NCBI RefSeq assembly: GCF_003130705.1
Contig: NZ_CP021354.1
Location: 6,262,001-6,326,000, forward strand
Direction of reading: 5' to 3'
Length of the DNA stretch: 64,000 bases
Source: Rhodococcus oxybenzonivorans
Lineage (GTDB): Bacteria; Actinomycetota; Actinomycetes; Mycobacteriales; Mycobacteriaceae
The translations under genes were made by a program, and so were the position numbers. Of this stretch, positions 53,930 through 62,259 are shown piece by piece. The notes below the pieces were generated by a model. It saw only the letters and a list, made by a program, of their open reading frames with translations, made no database searches and was not told the origin of the DNA. How positions within the stretch are numbered: position 1 is the stretch's first letter; each line of letters begins with the position of its first letter.

Positions 53930-54999
53930 TGCCCGACTCGGTGACGGTACGGGCGGTAGCGGGAGACCTCTGGGTAATCACTCCTGGCGACGCCCCCAGT
54001 GTTCTGGACGACGACCCGGGTATCGACGTTGCCGTCCTGGAGGTCGCCGGTGGTCATCTCAGCTGGAGTGTGCTCACCGAGCCCGCCCCGCCCACCGCCG
54101 TGATCGACGACGTCACCTCCGCGCAGGACTGGGTGTGGGCGCTGTACGGCGAGGCAGTCGCCCTGGCGCTGGCCGAGCCCGCAGTCGCCCTGGCGCCGGC
54201 CGAGCCCGGTGGGTCTGTGCACGAGGTCGAATACAGGCCGGCACGCCCGCGTCTGGCCGCGAATGTTCGGCGACTCGCCTTCGCGCTGTGGGCCGCACGC
54301 TGGTGGCCGGCCTCGACGATCGATGCCATACCAGCCCTCGACGACGCCCTGCTGGACCGTGACATCGCCGGACTTGTCGACGACTGCGAGTCGGTGGTCG
54401 CCGGCGCCGACGCAGTCCTCATGGCCGTGCCACCGCGGTCGGCAGGAAACTCCGCGCGCGCGGAGGATTACGCACTCGCGGCCGGCACTGCGACGGCGGT
54501 CCGGGCCGGCACCCTCGTGCTGGCGCGGGGGACGGGCGGAACCGATTGGCGCCGTTGCCCTCCCGGCCTGATCGACGCATCCGAACGGGCAGTGTCCTGG
54601 GAGGTGCAGCGGGTCGCCGGCACCACCAGCGTGCGCGTGGCAGTGGTGGGAGCGCCGAATCTGGCCGGGGCCGTGGCCACACACCTACGGCCACGCGCGA
54701 CCGTGGCCGGCGCCGATCCAGTCCACACCGCCGACGTCGAACTACACCTGATCGGCGACACCTGGGTCGGCGACACCGACGCCCCACCAGGATCGGAACA
54801 AGGGGTCACCGTGAACGTCTACCTGCCTGGCTTCGGCGGAAACCTCCACCCGGCACTCGGCGGGCGCGACGTCCGCGATCGAATCCGCGACCTCGCGCGA
54901 CAGCGACTCCAGCGCGCCGCGGCACCGGATTCGGACGACGACAGCGACGTGCCCCTGCTCGCCGAGATCGACGCCGCTGCCTCGGAATCGGATTTCTGA
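53929..54999 (+). CDS. Conflict-system protein of unknown fold, second gene of the CHAT/TPR operon
   Basis: A 356-residue soluble protein, rich in Ala, Val and Asp. The N-terminal part is beta-rich (VTVRAVAGDLWVITPG, DVAVLEVAGGHLSWSVL). The middle is helical and contains an imperfect repeat, ALALAEPAVALAPAEPGG. The C-terminal part is again mixed, with DVELHLIGDTWVGD and VTVNVYLPGFGGNLHPALGGRDVRDRI. No known family is recognised. The start overlaps the first gene's stop and the next start follows one base after its own stop, so stoichiometric expression with its neighbours is likely. Confidence 0.72.
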   Translation: MPDSVTVRAVAGDLWVITPGDAPSVLDDDPGIDVAVLEVAGGHLSWSVLTEPAPPTAVIDDVTSAQDWVWALYGEAVALALAEPAVALAPAEPGGSVHEVEYRPARPRLAANVRRLAFALWAARWWPASTIDAIPALDDALLDRDIAGLVDDCESVVAGADAVLMAVPPRSAGNSARAEDYALAAGTATAVRAGTLVLARGTGGTDWRRCPPGLIDASERAVSWEVQRVAGTTSVRVAVVGAPNLAGAVATHLRPRATVAGADPVHTADVELHLIGDTWVGDTDAPPGSEQGVTVNVYLPGFGGNLHPALGGRDVRDRIRDLARQRLQRAAAPDSDDDSDVPLLAEIDAAASESDF

Positions 55000-55000
55000 C

Positions 55001-56518
55001 ATGACGGATTCCTTGTCACCGGACGAAGCCCGTGAACTGCTCGCCGTAGGCGGCGCCGCCTACGGTCGCGGTGATCTCACGGCAGCGCTGGCGACCTTCG
55101 AGCAGGTTGCGCGCAGCACCACCGGTGATCTACGGATCAGCGCAATGATCAACGCCGCGAGCATGTCAGACGAGTTGGGTGACCACGCTTCGGCCGTCGA
55201 CCGCTATCACGAGGCCCTCGCTGCCATGCCGGCCGACGCCCGCAGGATTCGGCCCGCCGCGTTGATCAATCTGTCCCAGGCCCTCCAGCACGTGGGCGAC
55301 CTCGACGGTGCGCAGACGGCCCTCGAGCAAGCGCGCTCCCTGCTCACGGACGCCGCCGACGACTTCGAGGACCTCCGCGTCCCGTGCCTGTTGTCGTTGA
55401 CGGCCGTTGCCATCCACCGTCAGCAATGGGCCTACGCAGCCGACCTGGCCCACGAGTCACTGGAAGCCGCAGTACGTTCCGCGCCGAATCTCGCTGGTCA
55501 CCCGTTGATGAATCTGGCGGCCGTCCATTTCGAGACCGGACGCTTCGACCTCGCCGACGACTTCGCCGGCCAGGCGCTTGCCGCCTTCGACGAGGCCGGT
55601 GACAGCAACGCCTTCGCCGAAACACAGCAGAATCTGGGGATCATGCGCGCCCGGTCGGGGCGTCACGAGGATGCCGAGCCACTGCTGCTGGAAAGCCAGA
55701 GGTACTTCGAGCAGGCCGGTGTCGGACATCGGGTGGGGATCGGGCTGAAGGTGCTGGCGTTTGTGGCGGAGGGACGCGACCAGACAGAACGTGCGAGCGC
55801 GCTCTACCGGCGCAGCGTCGAACACTTCGCGGAGTCCGGGGCCGTACTCGATGTCGCGGACGTCAACACTCGCCTGGCGACACTGGCTTTCAGCACCGGC
55901 CGCCGAGACGAGGGTGAGGCCCTGCTGGCTTCCGCTGTCGAAACCTATGCCGAACTGGGCCTCGGATTGCACTGCGCACAGGTCGACGTCTGGCACGCGA
56001 CGCTGTTGGAAGCGGCGCTGAACGTCGACCCCGACGGGGCGCTGCACAAACGAGCCGTCGACCTCGCGGTGCCCGCGGCCCTCACCATCGACGCCGTCCG
56101 CTACTCCCTTCCCAACGGGTTTCAGCGCGAGCAGTGGAACCGGCACGTCGCGGACCCGGCCATGGCGTTGGCCTTCCGCCTCTCCTACGGTTGCGGTGAC
56201 GCCCTTCTCGTCAGTGATCTCATCGAGGTGCACTGCGCGGGAACAGCACTCGACATCGGCCGCTCCACCGGCAGCGCGGCGCCGACGTTGCCACTCGTGA
56301 TGCCCGACCTTCCCGACCGCACTCCCGACGTGTCGACCGCACTCCACCTCGGTGCCGCGCTGGCCGGGGTCGCCGCGGGTGCCGGCCTTCCTGTTTCGCT
56401 GCCACCGCACCTCACGATGTCAGTCGGTGGCCGTGTTGCGCTCGAGCCGTACATCGCGGAGGCCGAGAAGCGGTACGGGCGGCCGATTCGCGACAGCCGA
56501 TCGGTTCCGGCGTGGTGA
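55001..56518 (+). CDS. TPR-repeat protein of the CHAT operon
   Basis: A 505-residue protein built largely of tetratricopeptide repeats across residues about 10-320 (for example AYGRGDLTAALATFEQVAR, GDHASAVDRYHEALAAMP, GDLDGAQTALEQARSLL, GRFDLADDFAGQALAAFDEAGDSNAFAETQQNLGIMRARSGRHEDAEPLLLESQRYFEQAG). The C-terminal 180 residues are non-TPR and rich in Ala and Pro. TPRs usually bind a partner, here probably the adjacent CHAT protease, whose start overlaps this stop (TGATG). It resembles substrates or scaffolds of TPR-CHAT systems such as the type III-E Craspase, where cleavage follows TPR contact; that parallel is inference. Confidence 0.85.
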   Translation: MTDSLSPDEARELLAVGGAAYGRGDLTAALATFEQVARSTTGDLRISAMINAASMSDELGDHASAVDRYHEALAAMPADARRIRPAALINLSQALQHVGDLDGAQTALEQARSLLTDAADDFEDLRVPCLLSLTAVAIHRQQWAYAADLAHESLEAAVRSAPNLAGHPLMNLAAVHFETGRFDLADDFAGQALAAFDEAGDSNAFAETQQNLGIMRARSGRHEDAEPLLLESQRYFEQAGVGHRVGIGLKVLAFVAEGRDQTERASALYRRSVEHFAESGAVLDVADVNTRLATLAFSTGRRDEGEALLASAVETYAELGLGLHCAQVDVWHATLLEAALNVDPDGALHKRAVDLAVPAALTIDAVRYSLPNGFQREQWNRHVADPAMALAFRLSYGCGDALLVSDLIEVHCAGTALDIGRSTGSAAPTLPLVMPDLPDRTPDVSTALHLGAALAGVAAGAGLPVSLPPHLTMSVGGRVALEPYIAEAEKRYGRPIRDSRSVPAW

Positions 56519-57798
56519 TGTCGGGGCGTCCCACCGTCTTCGTGCGGATGGCCGACGCGGGAGACCTGTATACGTCGTGGCGGTGGTCGAACGACACCTA
56601 TCCCGGTGGAGTCTCGGTCGTCACCGCGACACAAGTGGACGAGACTCTCGCCGCACTGACACCCGCGTTGCCCGATGCCGCTGATCCGAAGAGTCTCGAA
56701 CACGTTCTGACGGCCGGCGCCCTGGCCACATACGACGCGGAGCATGCACTGGCGCAGCAGCTTTCGCGAACATTTCTCCCATTCGGTCTCGCTGCCCAAC
56801 TGTACGAGTTGTACACCCGCGGGGTTCGGCCTCACATCCGGATCCAGCCGTCACCTCGCGTCGCGCAGGTTCCGTGGGAACTGATCGCGCCGGACGCCCA
56901 CCTGCGCCTGATCGATATTGCCGACGTCAGCCTGCTCGCACCACTGAGTATCGTCCACGCCCCCGGGCGCGTCCCGCGCTCTTGGCTCGACACGCGCCAG
57001 CTGCCCGTCGTCGCCGTCCTCGATCCACGGGTGCCGGGATATCGCGCGGATTCCGTGCTCGGCTCGGTGCTGGGCCGGATGTCCGGTGACGCTCCCCTGT
57101 CCCGTCAGGTCGGCGCCTATGCCGAGCAGAACAGGCTCCTACCGAACGTGACCGGCCCCGCCGACCTGTTCCGCCGAGAGGACGTAGACCGGGATTGGCT
57201 GGGCGACGCGCTCCGGGGCGGTGCCAGCCGCCTGATCTACGTCGGCCATGTGACCGCAGCGGCGCCCGAGTCGGGCCAGAGCGAGCACGCCGAACTGCAT
57301 CTGGCGTGCCGGGCGGAAACCATCGGGTTCGCGGAGGCGATGCGGGCACACCGACCGCTGTCGGCGAAGGATCTACTGCTGGGAACGCACACCCTGACCG
57401 ACGATCCCGTGGCGGGACCCGAGTTGTGGCCCATCCCGAGCAGGGTCGCCCTGATCGCCTGCGAGAGCGGCGGTGACCTCCGCTTCGGCGAGGCGCTGGG
57501 GCTGGTCTCGGCGATGATCAGCGGTGGTGCCGAACTGGTCACCGCCACTCGATGGGCTCTGCCCACCGACCTCGCCTTCGAACGCCTGGCCGGCGCAGAT
57601 CCGCGAGAGCGTCCCCTACAGTCGGCCATGTGTTCCGTCGATTCCGCGCACGAGAAACCGGACGCGGTGAGCGCGCTCTGCGACTGGCAACGGGAGCGGT
57701 CGGCGGCGTGGCGAGAAGAGCGGGCCATCGTCGACTCACCGGTGCTGTGGGGAGCGTTCGCGACGGTGTCCACCGAAACCGACCCACTGCTGCCCTGA
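56518..57798 (+). CDS. CHAT-domain caspase-like cysteine protease
   Basis: A 426-residue protein. Residues 110-345 form a CHAT peptidase: QVPWELIAP (115-125), then LIYVGHVTAAAPESG with catalytic His244, and RVALIACESGGDLRFGEALGLVSAMISGGAELVTATRWALPT with catalytic Cys315. These are the family's dyad and flanking pattern. About 110 N-terminal residues lack clear similarity. CHAT proteases, relatives of separase and caspase, commonly act in stress, cell-death or defence modules. The ATG at 56518 overlaps the TPR stop. It is the last gene of the operon and probably the effector. Confidence 0.9.
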   Translation: MSGRPTVFVRMADAGDLYTSWRWSNDTYPGGVSVVTATQVDETLAALTPALPDAADPKSLEHVLTAGALATYDAEHALAQQLSRTFLPFGLAAQLYELYTRGVRPHIRIQPSPRVAQVPWELIAPDAHLRLIDIADVSLLAPLSIVHAPGRVPRSWLDTRQLPVVAVLDPRVPGYRADSVLGSVLGRMSGDAPLSRQVGAYAEQNRLLPNVTGPADLFRREDVDRDWLGDALRGGASRLIYVGHVTAAAPESGQSEHAELHLACRAETIGFAEAMRAHRPLSAKDLLLGTHTLTDDPVAGPELWPIPSRVALIACESGGDLRFGEALGLVSAMISGGAELVTATRWALPTDLAFERLAGADPRERPLQSAMCSVDSAHEKPDAVSALCDWQRERSAAWREERAIVDSPVLWGAFATVSTETDPLLP

Positions 57799-57917
57799 TC
57801 GGTAGTGCCGTGATCCGGTGCTGCACGGATCCGGGGTCGAGGGACTGCTCTTCGCTGTACCGTCGGTGTGTCGGATCGCCACGAGAAACAATTTCTGCAC
57901 AAAGAAGGAGCTTCGCC

Positions 57918-58328
57918 ATGGCCTCACGTCTCAACCCGTACATCAGCTTCGGCGGCAACGCACGAGAGGCGATGGAATTCTACAAGGAGGTGTTCGGCGG
58001 TTCGCTGTCGATCAACACCTTCGGAGAATTCGGTGCCCCCGACACCGAAAGCAGCGACAAGATCATGCACTCGCTGCTCGAAGCCGACAACGGATTCGTG
58101 CTGATGGGCGCCGACACCCCTCCCGGGATGCCGCACAATCCCGGTGACAACATCGCGGTGAGTCTTTCCGGCGACGACGCCGACGAACTGCGCGGATACT
58201 GGACAAAGCTGTCGGAGAACGGCACGGTATCCGTCCCCCTCGAGAAGCAGATGTGGGGCGACGAGTTCGGCGCATGCGTAGACCGATTCGGCATCTCCTG
58301 GATGGTGAACATCACGCAGCCGCAGTGA
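57918..58328 (+). CDS. VOC-family protein, PhnB-like
   Basis: A 136-residue single-chain VOC (glyoxalase/bleomycin resistance fold) protein: RLNPYISFGGNAREAMEFYKEVFGGSL at the start and MWGDEFGACVDRFGISWMVNIT at the end, the PhnB-type signature. The ATG at 57918 has AAGGAG at good spacing. PhnB-like proteins have no settled function. It follows the CHAT gene by 119 bp with its own ribosome site and is probably a separate transcription unit. Confidence 0.9.
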   Translation: MASRLNPYISFGGNAREAMEFYKEVFGGSLSINTFGEFGAPDTESSDKIMHSLLEADNGFVLMGADTPPGMPHNPGDNIAVSLSGDDADELRGYWTKLSENGTVSVPLEKQMWGDEFGACVDRFGISWMVNITQPQ

Positions 58329-58476
58329 TGCGGAGGTGCGCAACCGTGGATTTTTTCCCCGCCAGGAAGCCGAACGTCCGCAAATGCACTCGTTCCGCGT
58401 CGGAGGATGGCAGTATGGGTGGTACGACCGGACCTCGATATGAGCGTTCGGCGGACAGTTGCAGGGAGTTAACGGT

Positions 58477-58680
58477 ATGGCGCAGGGTGTTGTGAAGTGG
58501 TTCAACAGCGAAAAGGGATTCGGGTTCATCGCACCGGATGACGGCAGCGCCGACCTTTTCGTTCACTACTCGGAGATCTCGGGCAGCGGCTACAAGTCGC
58601 TCGACGAGAACCAGCGTGTGGAGTTCGAGGTCGGCCAGGGACAGAAGGGCCCGCAAGCCCAGAACGTGCATCCCGTCTAA
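58477..58680 (+). CDS. Cold-shock protein, CspA family
   Basis: A 67-residue protein: [20 protein letters not shown] (RNP-1 motif) and [14 protein letters not shown] (RNP-2), the full single cold-shock domain. It binds single-stranded RNA/DNA and melts secondary structure as an RNA chaperone. The ATG at 58477 has CAGGGAG upstream. A strong terminator hairpin follows at 58698-58730. Confidence 0.97.
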   Translation: MAQGVVKWFNSEKGFGFIAPDDGSADLFVHYSEISGSGYKSLDENQRVEFEVGQGQKGPQAQNVHPV

Positions 58681-58697
58681 GGATCCAGACGTAACGC

Positions 58698-58730
58698 AAG
58701 GCCGCATCCGATCGTTTCGGGTGCGGCCTT
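58698..58730 (+). terminator. Terminator hairpin after the cold-shock gene
   Basis: AAGGCCGCATCCG pairs with CGGGTGCGGCCTT, 13 pairs with one G-T, around a 7-base loop. It begins 18 bases after the cold-shock stop. It is typical of actinomycete terminators with only a weak T run. Confidence 0.85.
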
Positions 58731-58887
58731 CGCACGTTACGGCGAGGCCTCGAGACGCCTCCTTCCCGGTGCGGGGTGGGGTACCGAATCGTGATGCAGT
58801 GCACTCGTATGCCGGGCGGCAAGTGGGTACTCATCCGGTGGTCGTCGCACGATCACGAACGACCGGGCTCCCATGGAGGTGACAGCC

Positions 58888-58968
58888 GTGAACTTGTACT
58901 ATCCGCTGGTCATTGTGCTGTATGTAGTGTCGGCCCTGTTGCAGGGCAATCTCGGGACCATTTTCTGA
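58888..58968 (+). CDS. 26-residue predicted membrane peptide
   Basis: A very short frame that starts with a GTG at 58888 preceded by GGAGGTGA at ideal spacing, and reads NLYYPLVIVLYVVSALLQGN then LGTIF. About 15 residues form one hydrophobic helix. It is convergent with nuoN, 43 bp from its stop. Such mini-proteins often bind a membrane complex; a role with complex I is only a guess from position. The excellent ribosome site supports translation. Confidence 0.5.
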   Translation: MNLYYPLVIVLYVVSALLQGNLGTIF

Positions 58969-59011
58969 GCGCGACACATCCGTCGTTCCCGAGGCGGATC
59001 AGTGGCCCGGC

Positions 59012-60658
59012 TCAGCGCACGAACACTGCCGCCTTGTCTGCGATATCGAGCGCCGTCTGCGGAAGAATGCCCAGCACGATGGTGACCACCACGGAGACGG
59101 TGACGGCGGCGGTGGTCAGCACGCTGGGGATCACCACGGTGGGCGCGTCGTCCCCTGGCTCCGAGAAGAACATCAGCACGATGACGCGCACGTAGAAGAA
59201 TGCCGCAATGGCGCTGCTCACCACGCCGACGAGGACCAGCGGGGTGGCGCCGCCCTCGATCGCGGCCTGAAAGACCGCGAACTTGCCGACGAACCCACTG
59301 GTCAAGGGGATACCGGCGAAAGCGAGCAGGAACATCGCAAACACCACCCCGACGAGGGGTGAACGTCTACCCAATCCCGCCCAACGCGACATCTCTGTGA
59401 CCTCTCCGTCGGCGTCCCGGACGAGGGTGACCACCGCGAAGGCGCCCAGGGTGCTGAAACCGTAGGCGAGGAGGTAGAACATCGTCGACGACAACCCGGC
59501 GTCATTGGCGGCGATGAGACCCGTGAGGATGAAGCCGGCGTGCGTAATCGACGAGTACGCGAGCATGCGTTTCACGTCGGTCTGAGACACCGCCAGGACG
59601 GCACCGACGACCATGGTGAGGATCGCGACCACCCACAGCATGGGCCGCCAGTCGTCGCGGAGACCGGGGAGTGCGACATAGACGATGCGGAGCATCGCGC
59701 CGAAGGCCGCAATCTTGGTAGCAGCCGCCATGAACGCGGTGATCGAGGTAGGAGCACCCTGGTAAACGTCCGGTATCCACGAATGAAACGGCACCGCACC
59801 GACTTTGAACAACAAGCCGACCGCGAGCAGTCCGGTGCCGATCAGGGCCAGCCCCTCGTTTCCGGAACGGTCGGCGACGGCATCGGCGATTCCCGCCAGC
59901 TGGACGGTCCCGGCGTAGCCGTAGAGCAGTGCCACCCCGTAGAGAAAGAACGCCGAGGAGAAGGCGCCGAGGAGGAAGTACTTGAGCGCAGCCTCCTGGG
60001 ACAGCAGGCGACGGCGGCGGGCCAGTCCGCACAGCAGGTACAGCGGCAGCGACAGCACCTCCAGCGCGACGAACATGGTGAGAAGGTCGCCCGCAGCGGG
60101 AAAGAGCAGCATCCCGCCGATCGCGAGCAGCGTGAGGGGGAAGACCTCGGTCTGGGCGGCACCCGCCTCCTCGGCCTCCCGTTCGGCTGCGCTCCCGGGA
60201 AGGGCCGCCGCTTGAGGGGCGAAGGCATCCGCCACCACGTCGTCGTCGGCAGTAGACCGGCCGGCACTCACCGCCACACCGGCCGACATCCGCATCCGGT
60301 CGAGCCCTCGCTCGGCAATCAGCAGTATTGCCGGAATCGAGACCAGCAGAATGGTTCCTTGCAGGAACAGGGTGGGTCCGTCGATGATCACGGCGCCCAT
60401 GACCGCGGAGCTACGTGTTCCCGCGAGCAGGACGACAGCAACGAATGCCGCCGCGAGACCACCGAGGCTGAGAACGAGATGACTCGTGTACCGGGCCCGG
60501 CGCGGCAGGAAGGCCTCGACGAGCACGGCGGCCACGGCGACGCCGAACACGATGAGCATCGGGGAAAGCTGGCCGTACTCGATGTCCGGGGTGGGCAGCG
60601 CCGGACTCTGGGCGAGGAAGGCGTCGGAACGCCCGACCCAAGATGTACGAGCACTCAT
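59012..60658 (-). CDS. nuoN: NADH-quinone oxidoreductase subunit N
   Basis: A 548-residue antiporter-like subunit of proton-pumping complex I with about 14 helices. The key features FPLTLLAIGGMLLFPAAGDLLTMFVALEVLSLPLYLL (with the Glu of helix 5) and KYFLLGAFSSAFFLYG (Lys of helix 7) are present, as is AFMAAATKIAAFGAMLRI. A hydrophilic insert (GRSTADDDVVADAFAPQAAALPGSAAEREAEEAG), common in actinobacteria, is seen near residue 150. The start overlaps the nuoM stop by three bases (ATGA). Last gene of the nuo operon. Confidence 0.96.
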   Translation of the reverse strand: MSARTSWVGRSDAFLAQSPALPTPDIEYGQLSPMLIVFGVAVAAVLVEAFLPRRARYTSHLVLSLGGLAAAFVAVVLLAGTRSSAVMGAVIIDGPTLFLQGTILLVSIPAILLIAERGLDRMRMSAGVAVSAGRSTADDDVVADAFAPQAAALPGSAAEREAEEAGAAQTEVFPLTLLAIGGMLLFPAAGDLLTMFVALEVLSLPLYLLCGLARRRRLLSQEAALKYFLLGAFSSAFFLYGVALLYGYAGTVQLAGIADAVADRSGNEGLALIGTGLLAVGLLFKVGAVPFHSWIPDVYQGAPTSITAFMAAATKIAAFGAMLRIVYVALPGLRDDWRPMLWVVAILTMVVGAVLAVSQTDVKRMLAYSSITHAGFILTGLIAANDAGLSSTMFYLLAYGFSTLGAFAVVTLVRDADGEVTEMSRWAGLGRRSPLVGVVFAMFLLAFAGIPLTSGFVGKFAVFQAAIEGGATPLVLVGVVSSAIAAFFYVRVIVLMFFSEPGDDAPTVVIPSVLTTAAVTVSVVVTIVLGILPQTALDIADKAAVFVR

Positions 60659-62259
60659 GGGTGAGTACCTCCGTCCGGTGCCTGCTCGGCTACAGAGCCG
60701 CTGCGGGGGTCGGTGGGAACAGTGGGCGCCGGGTCCTGCCGGTCGATCGTCGTGAGGATCTGACCGACGGCGGGGGTGATCACGTCCAGGGCGGGCTTGG
60801 GATACACACCGAGGATGATCAGGAGAGCGATGAGGGGTGCGACCACAGCGAGTTCACGGGGCACGAGGTCCCGAACCTTCTCATTGTCCTCGGTGATCGG
60901 CCCGGTCATCATCCGCTGGTACAGCCACAGCACGTAGACGGCGGAGAGGACGAGTGCACCGGCCGCGAATACGGCGGCAACCTGGTATCGCGGGTACGTG
61001 CCGACGAGGACGAGGAACTCACTGACGAACGGTGCCAGCCCGGGCAGAGACAGCGTCGCGAGGCCGGCGACGAGGAAGGTACCGGCCAGAACGGGTGCCA
61101 CCTTCTGTACGCCGCCGTAGGCGTCGATGAGGCGCGTGCCGCGGCGGGAGATCAGGAATCCGGCGATGAGGAACAATGCGGCAGTCGAGATTCCGTGGTT
61201 GACCATGTAGAGCGTCGAGCCGGCCTGACCCTGACTGGTCATGGCGAAGATGCCGAGGATGATGAACCCGAAATGCGAGATCGACGTGTACGCGATCAGC
61301 CGCATCATGTCGGTCTGGCCGATGGCGAGCACCGCACCGTAGAGGATGCCGATGACCGCCAGCGTGGCGATCAGTGGCGCGAACGTCGCGGACGCCTCGG
61401 GGAAGAGTTGGAGGCAGTACCGCAGCATCGCGAAGGTGCCCACCTTGTCGACGACGGCCATCATCAGCACCGCGCTCGCCGGTGTCGCCTCCACGGCCGC
61501 GTCGGGGAGCCAGGAGTGGAACGGCCACAGCGGCGCCTTGACGGCGAAGGCGAACATGAACCCGAGGAACAGGGCATTGAGCACGGCGGGGTCGGCACCG
61601 AGTTCCCCCGCGGATGCGGCTGCCACGACCTCTCTGAAGTCGAAGGTTCCGGTGCCCCCGTCGGCGGTCACGACATAGAGGCCGATCACTGCGGCGAGCA
61701 TGATCAGGCCACCGAACAGGTTGTACAACAGGAACTTCACCGCGGCATACGAGCGGCGTGCCCCGCCGAAACCCCCGATGAGGAAGTACATCGGGATGAG
61801 CATCGCCTCGAAGAACACGTAGAAGAGCAGGATGTCGAGGGCGGTGAACGACACCAGCACCATCGCCTCGACCATCAGGATCAGCGCCACATACGTATGG
61901 GCCACCCGCCGCTGCGTGTAGTCGGGGGCGTCGTGGCCGTCGTTCCAGCCCGCTAGGAGCAGCAGCGGTACCAGCACCGCGGTCAACAGCACCAACACAA
62001 GCGCGATGCCGTCCAGGCCCAGCGTGTATCCGGTACCGAATGCCGGTATCCACGAATGGGACTCGACGAACTGGTACTGCTCGCCGCCCGCATCGAATCC
62101 GACCGCGAGCCCGCACGCGAGGACGAGAACGGCCACCGAAACACCCAGTGCAATCGACTTCGCGAGGTGCCGTCTGGGCGCAGGCATTGCCAGAACCACA
62201 CCGGCGCCGACCATCGGCAGCAGCCACAGGACCGTCAGCCAGGGAAAGTTGTTCACCAC
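60655..62259 (-). CDS. nuoM: NADH-quinone oxidoreductase subunit M
   Basis: A 534-residue antiporter-like subunit of complex [22 protein letters not shown] carries the helix 5 Glu, [22 protein letters not shown] the helix 7 Lys, and [37 protein letters not shown] is the highly conserved helix 7-8 region. It pumps protons in complex I. The start is a GTG at 62259 (or 62256), overlapping the nuoL stop, and its own stop overlaps nuoN. A C-terminal [13 protein letters not shown] tail is polar and variable. Confidence 0.97.
   Translation of the reverse strand: MVNNFPWLTVLWLLPMVGAGVVLAMPAPRRHLAKSIALGVSVAVLVLACGLAVGFDAGGEQYQFVESHSWIPAFGTGYTLGLDGIALVLVLLTAVLVPLLLLAGWNDGHDAPDYTQRRVAHTYVALILMVEAMVLVSFTALDILLFYVFFEAMLIPMYFLIGGFGGARRSYAAVKFLLYNLFGGLIMLAAVIGLYVVTADGGTGTFDFREVVAAASAGELGADPAVLNALFLGFMFAFAVKAPLWPFHSWLPDAAVEATPASAVLMMAVVDKVGTFAMLRYCLQLFPEASATFAPLIATLAVIGILYGAVLAIGQTDMMRLIAYTSISHFGFIILGIFAMTSQGQAGSTLYMVNHGISTAALFLIAGFLISRRGTRLIDAYGGVQKVAPVLAGTFLVAGLATLSLPGLAPFVSEFLVLVGTYPRYQVAAVFAAGALVLSAVYVLWLYQRMMTGPITEDNEKVRDLVPRELAVVAPLIALLIILGVYPKPALDVITPAVGQILTTIDRQDPAPTVPTDPRSGSVAEQAPDGGTHP

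Noticed and set aside
59540..61956. Long plus-strand frames across nuoN and nuoM
   Set aside because: Charged, low-complexity products opposite clear complex I subunits.
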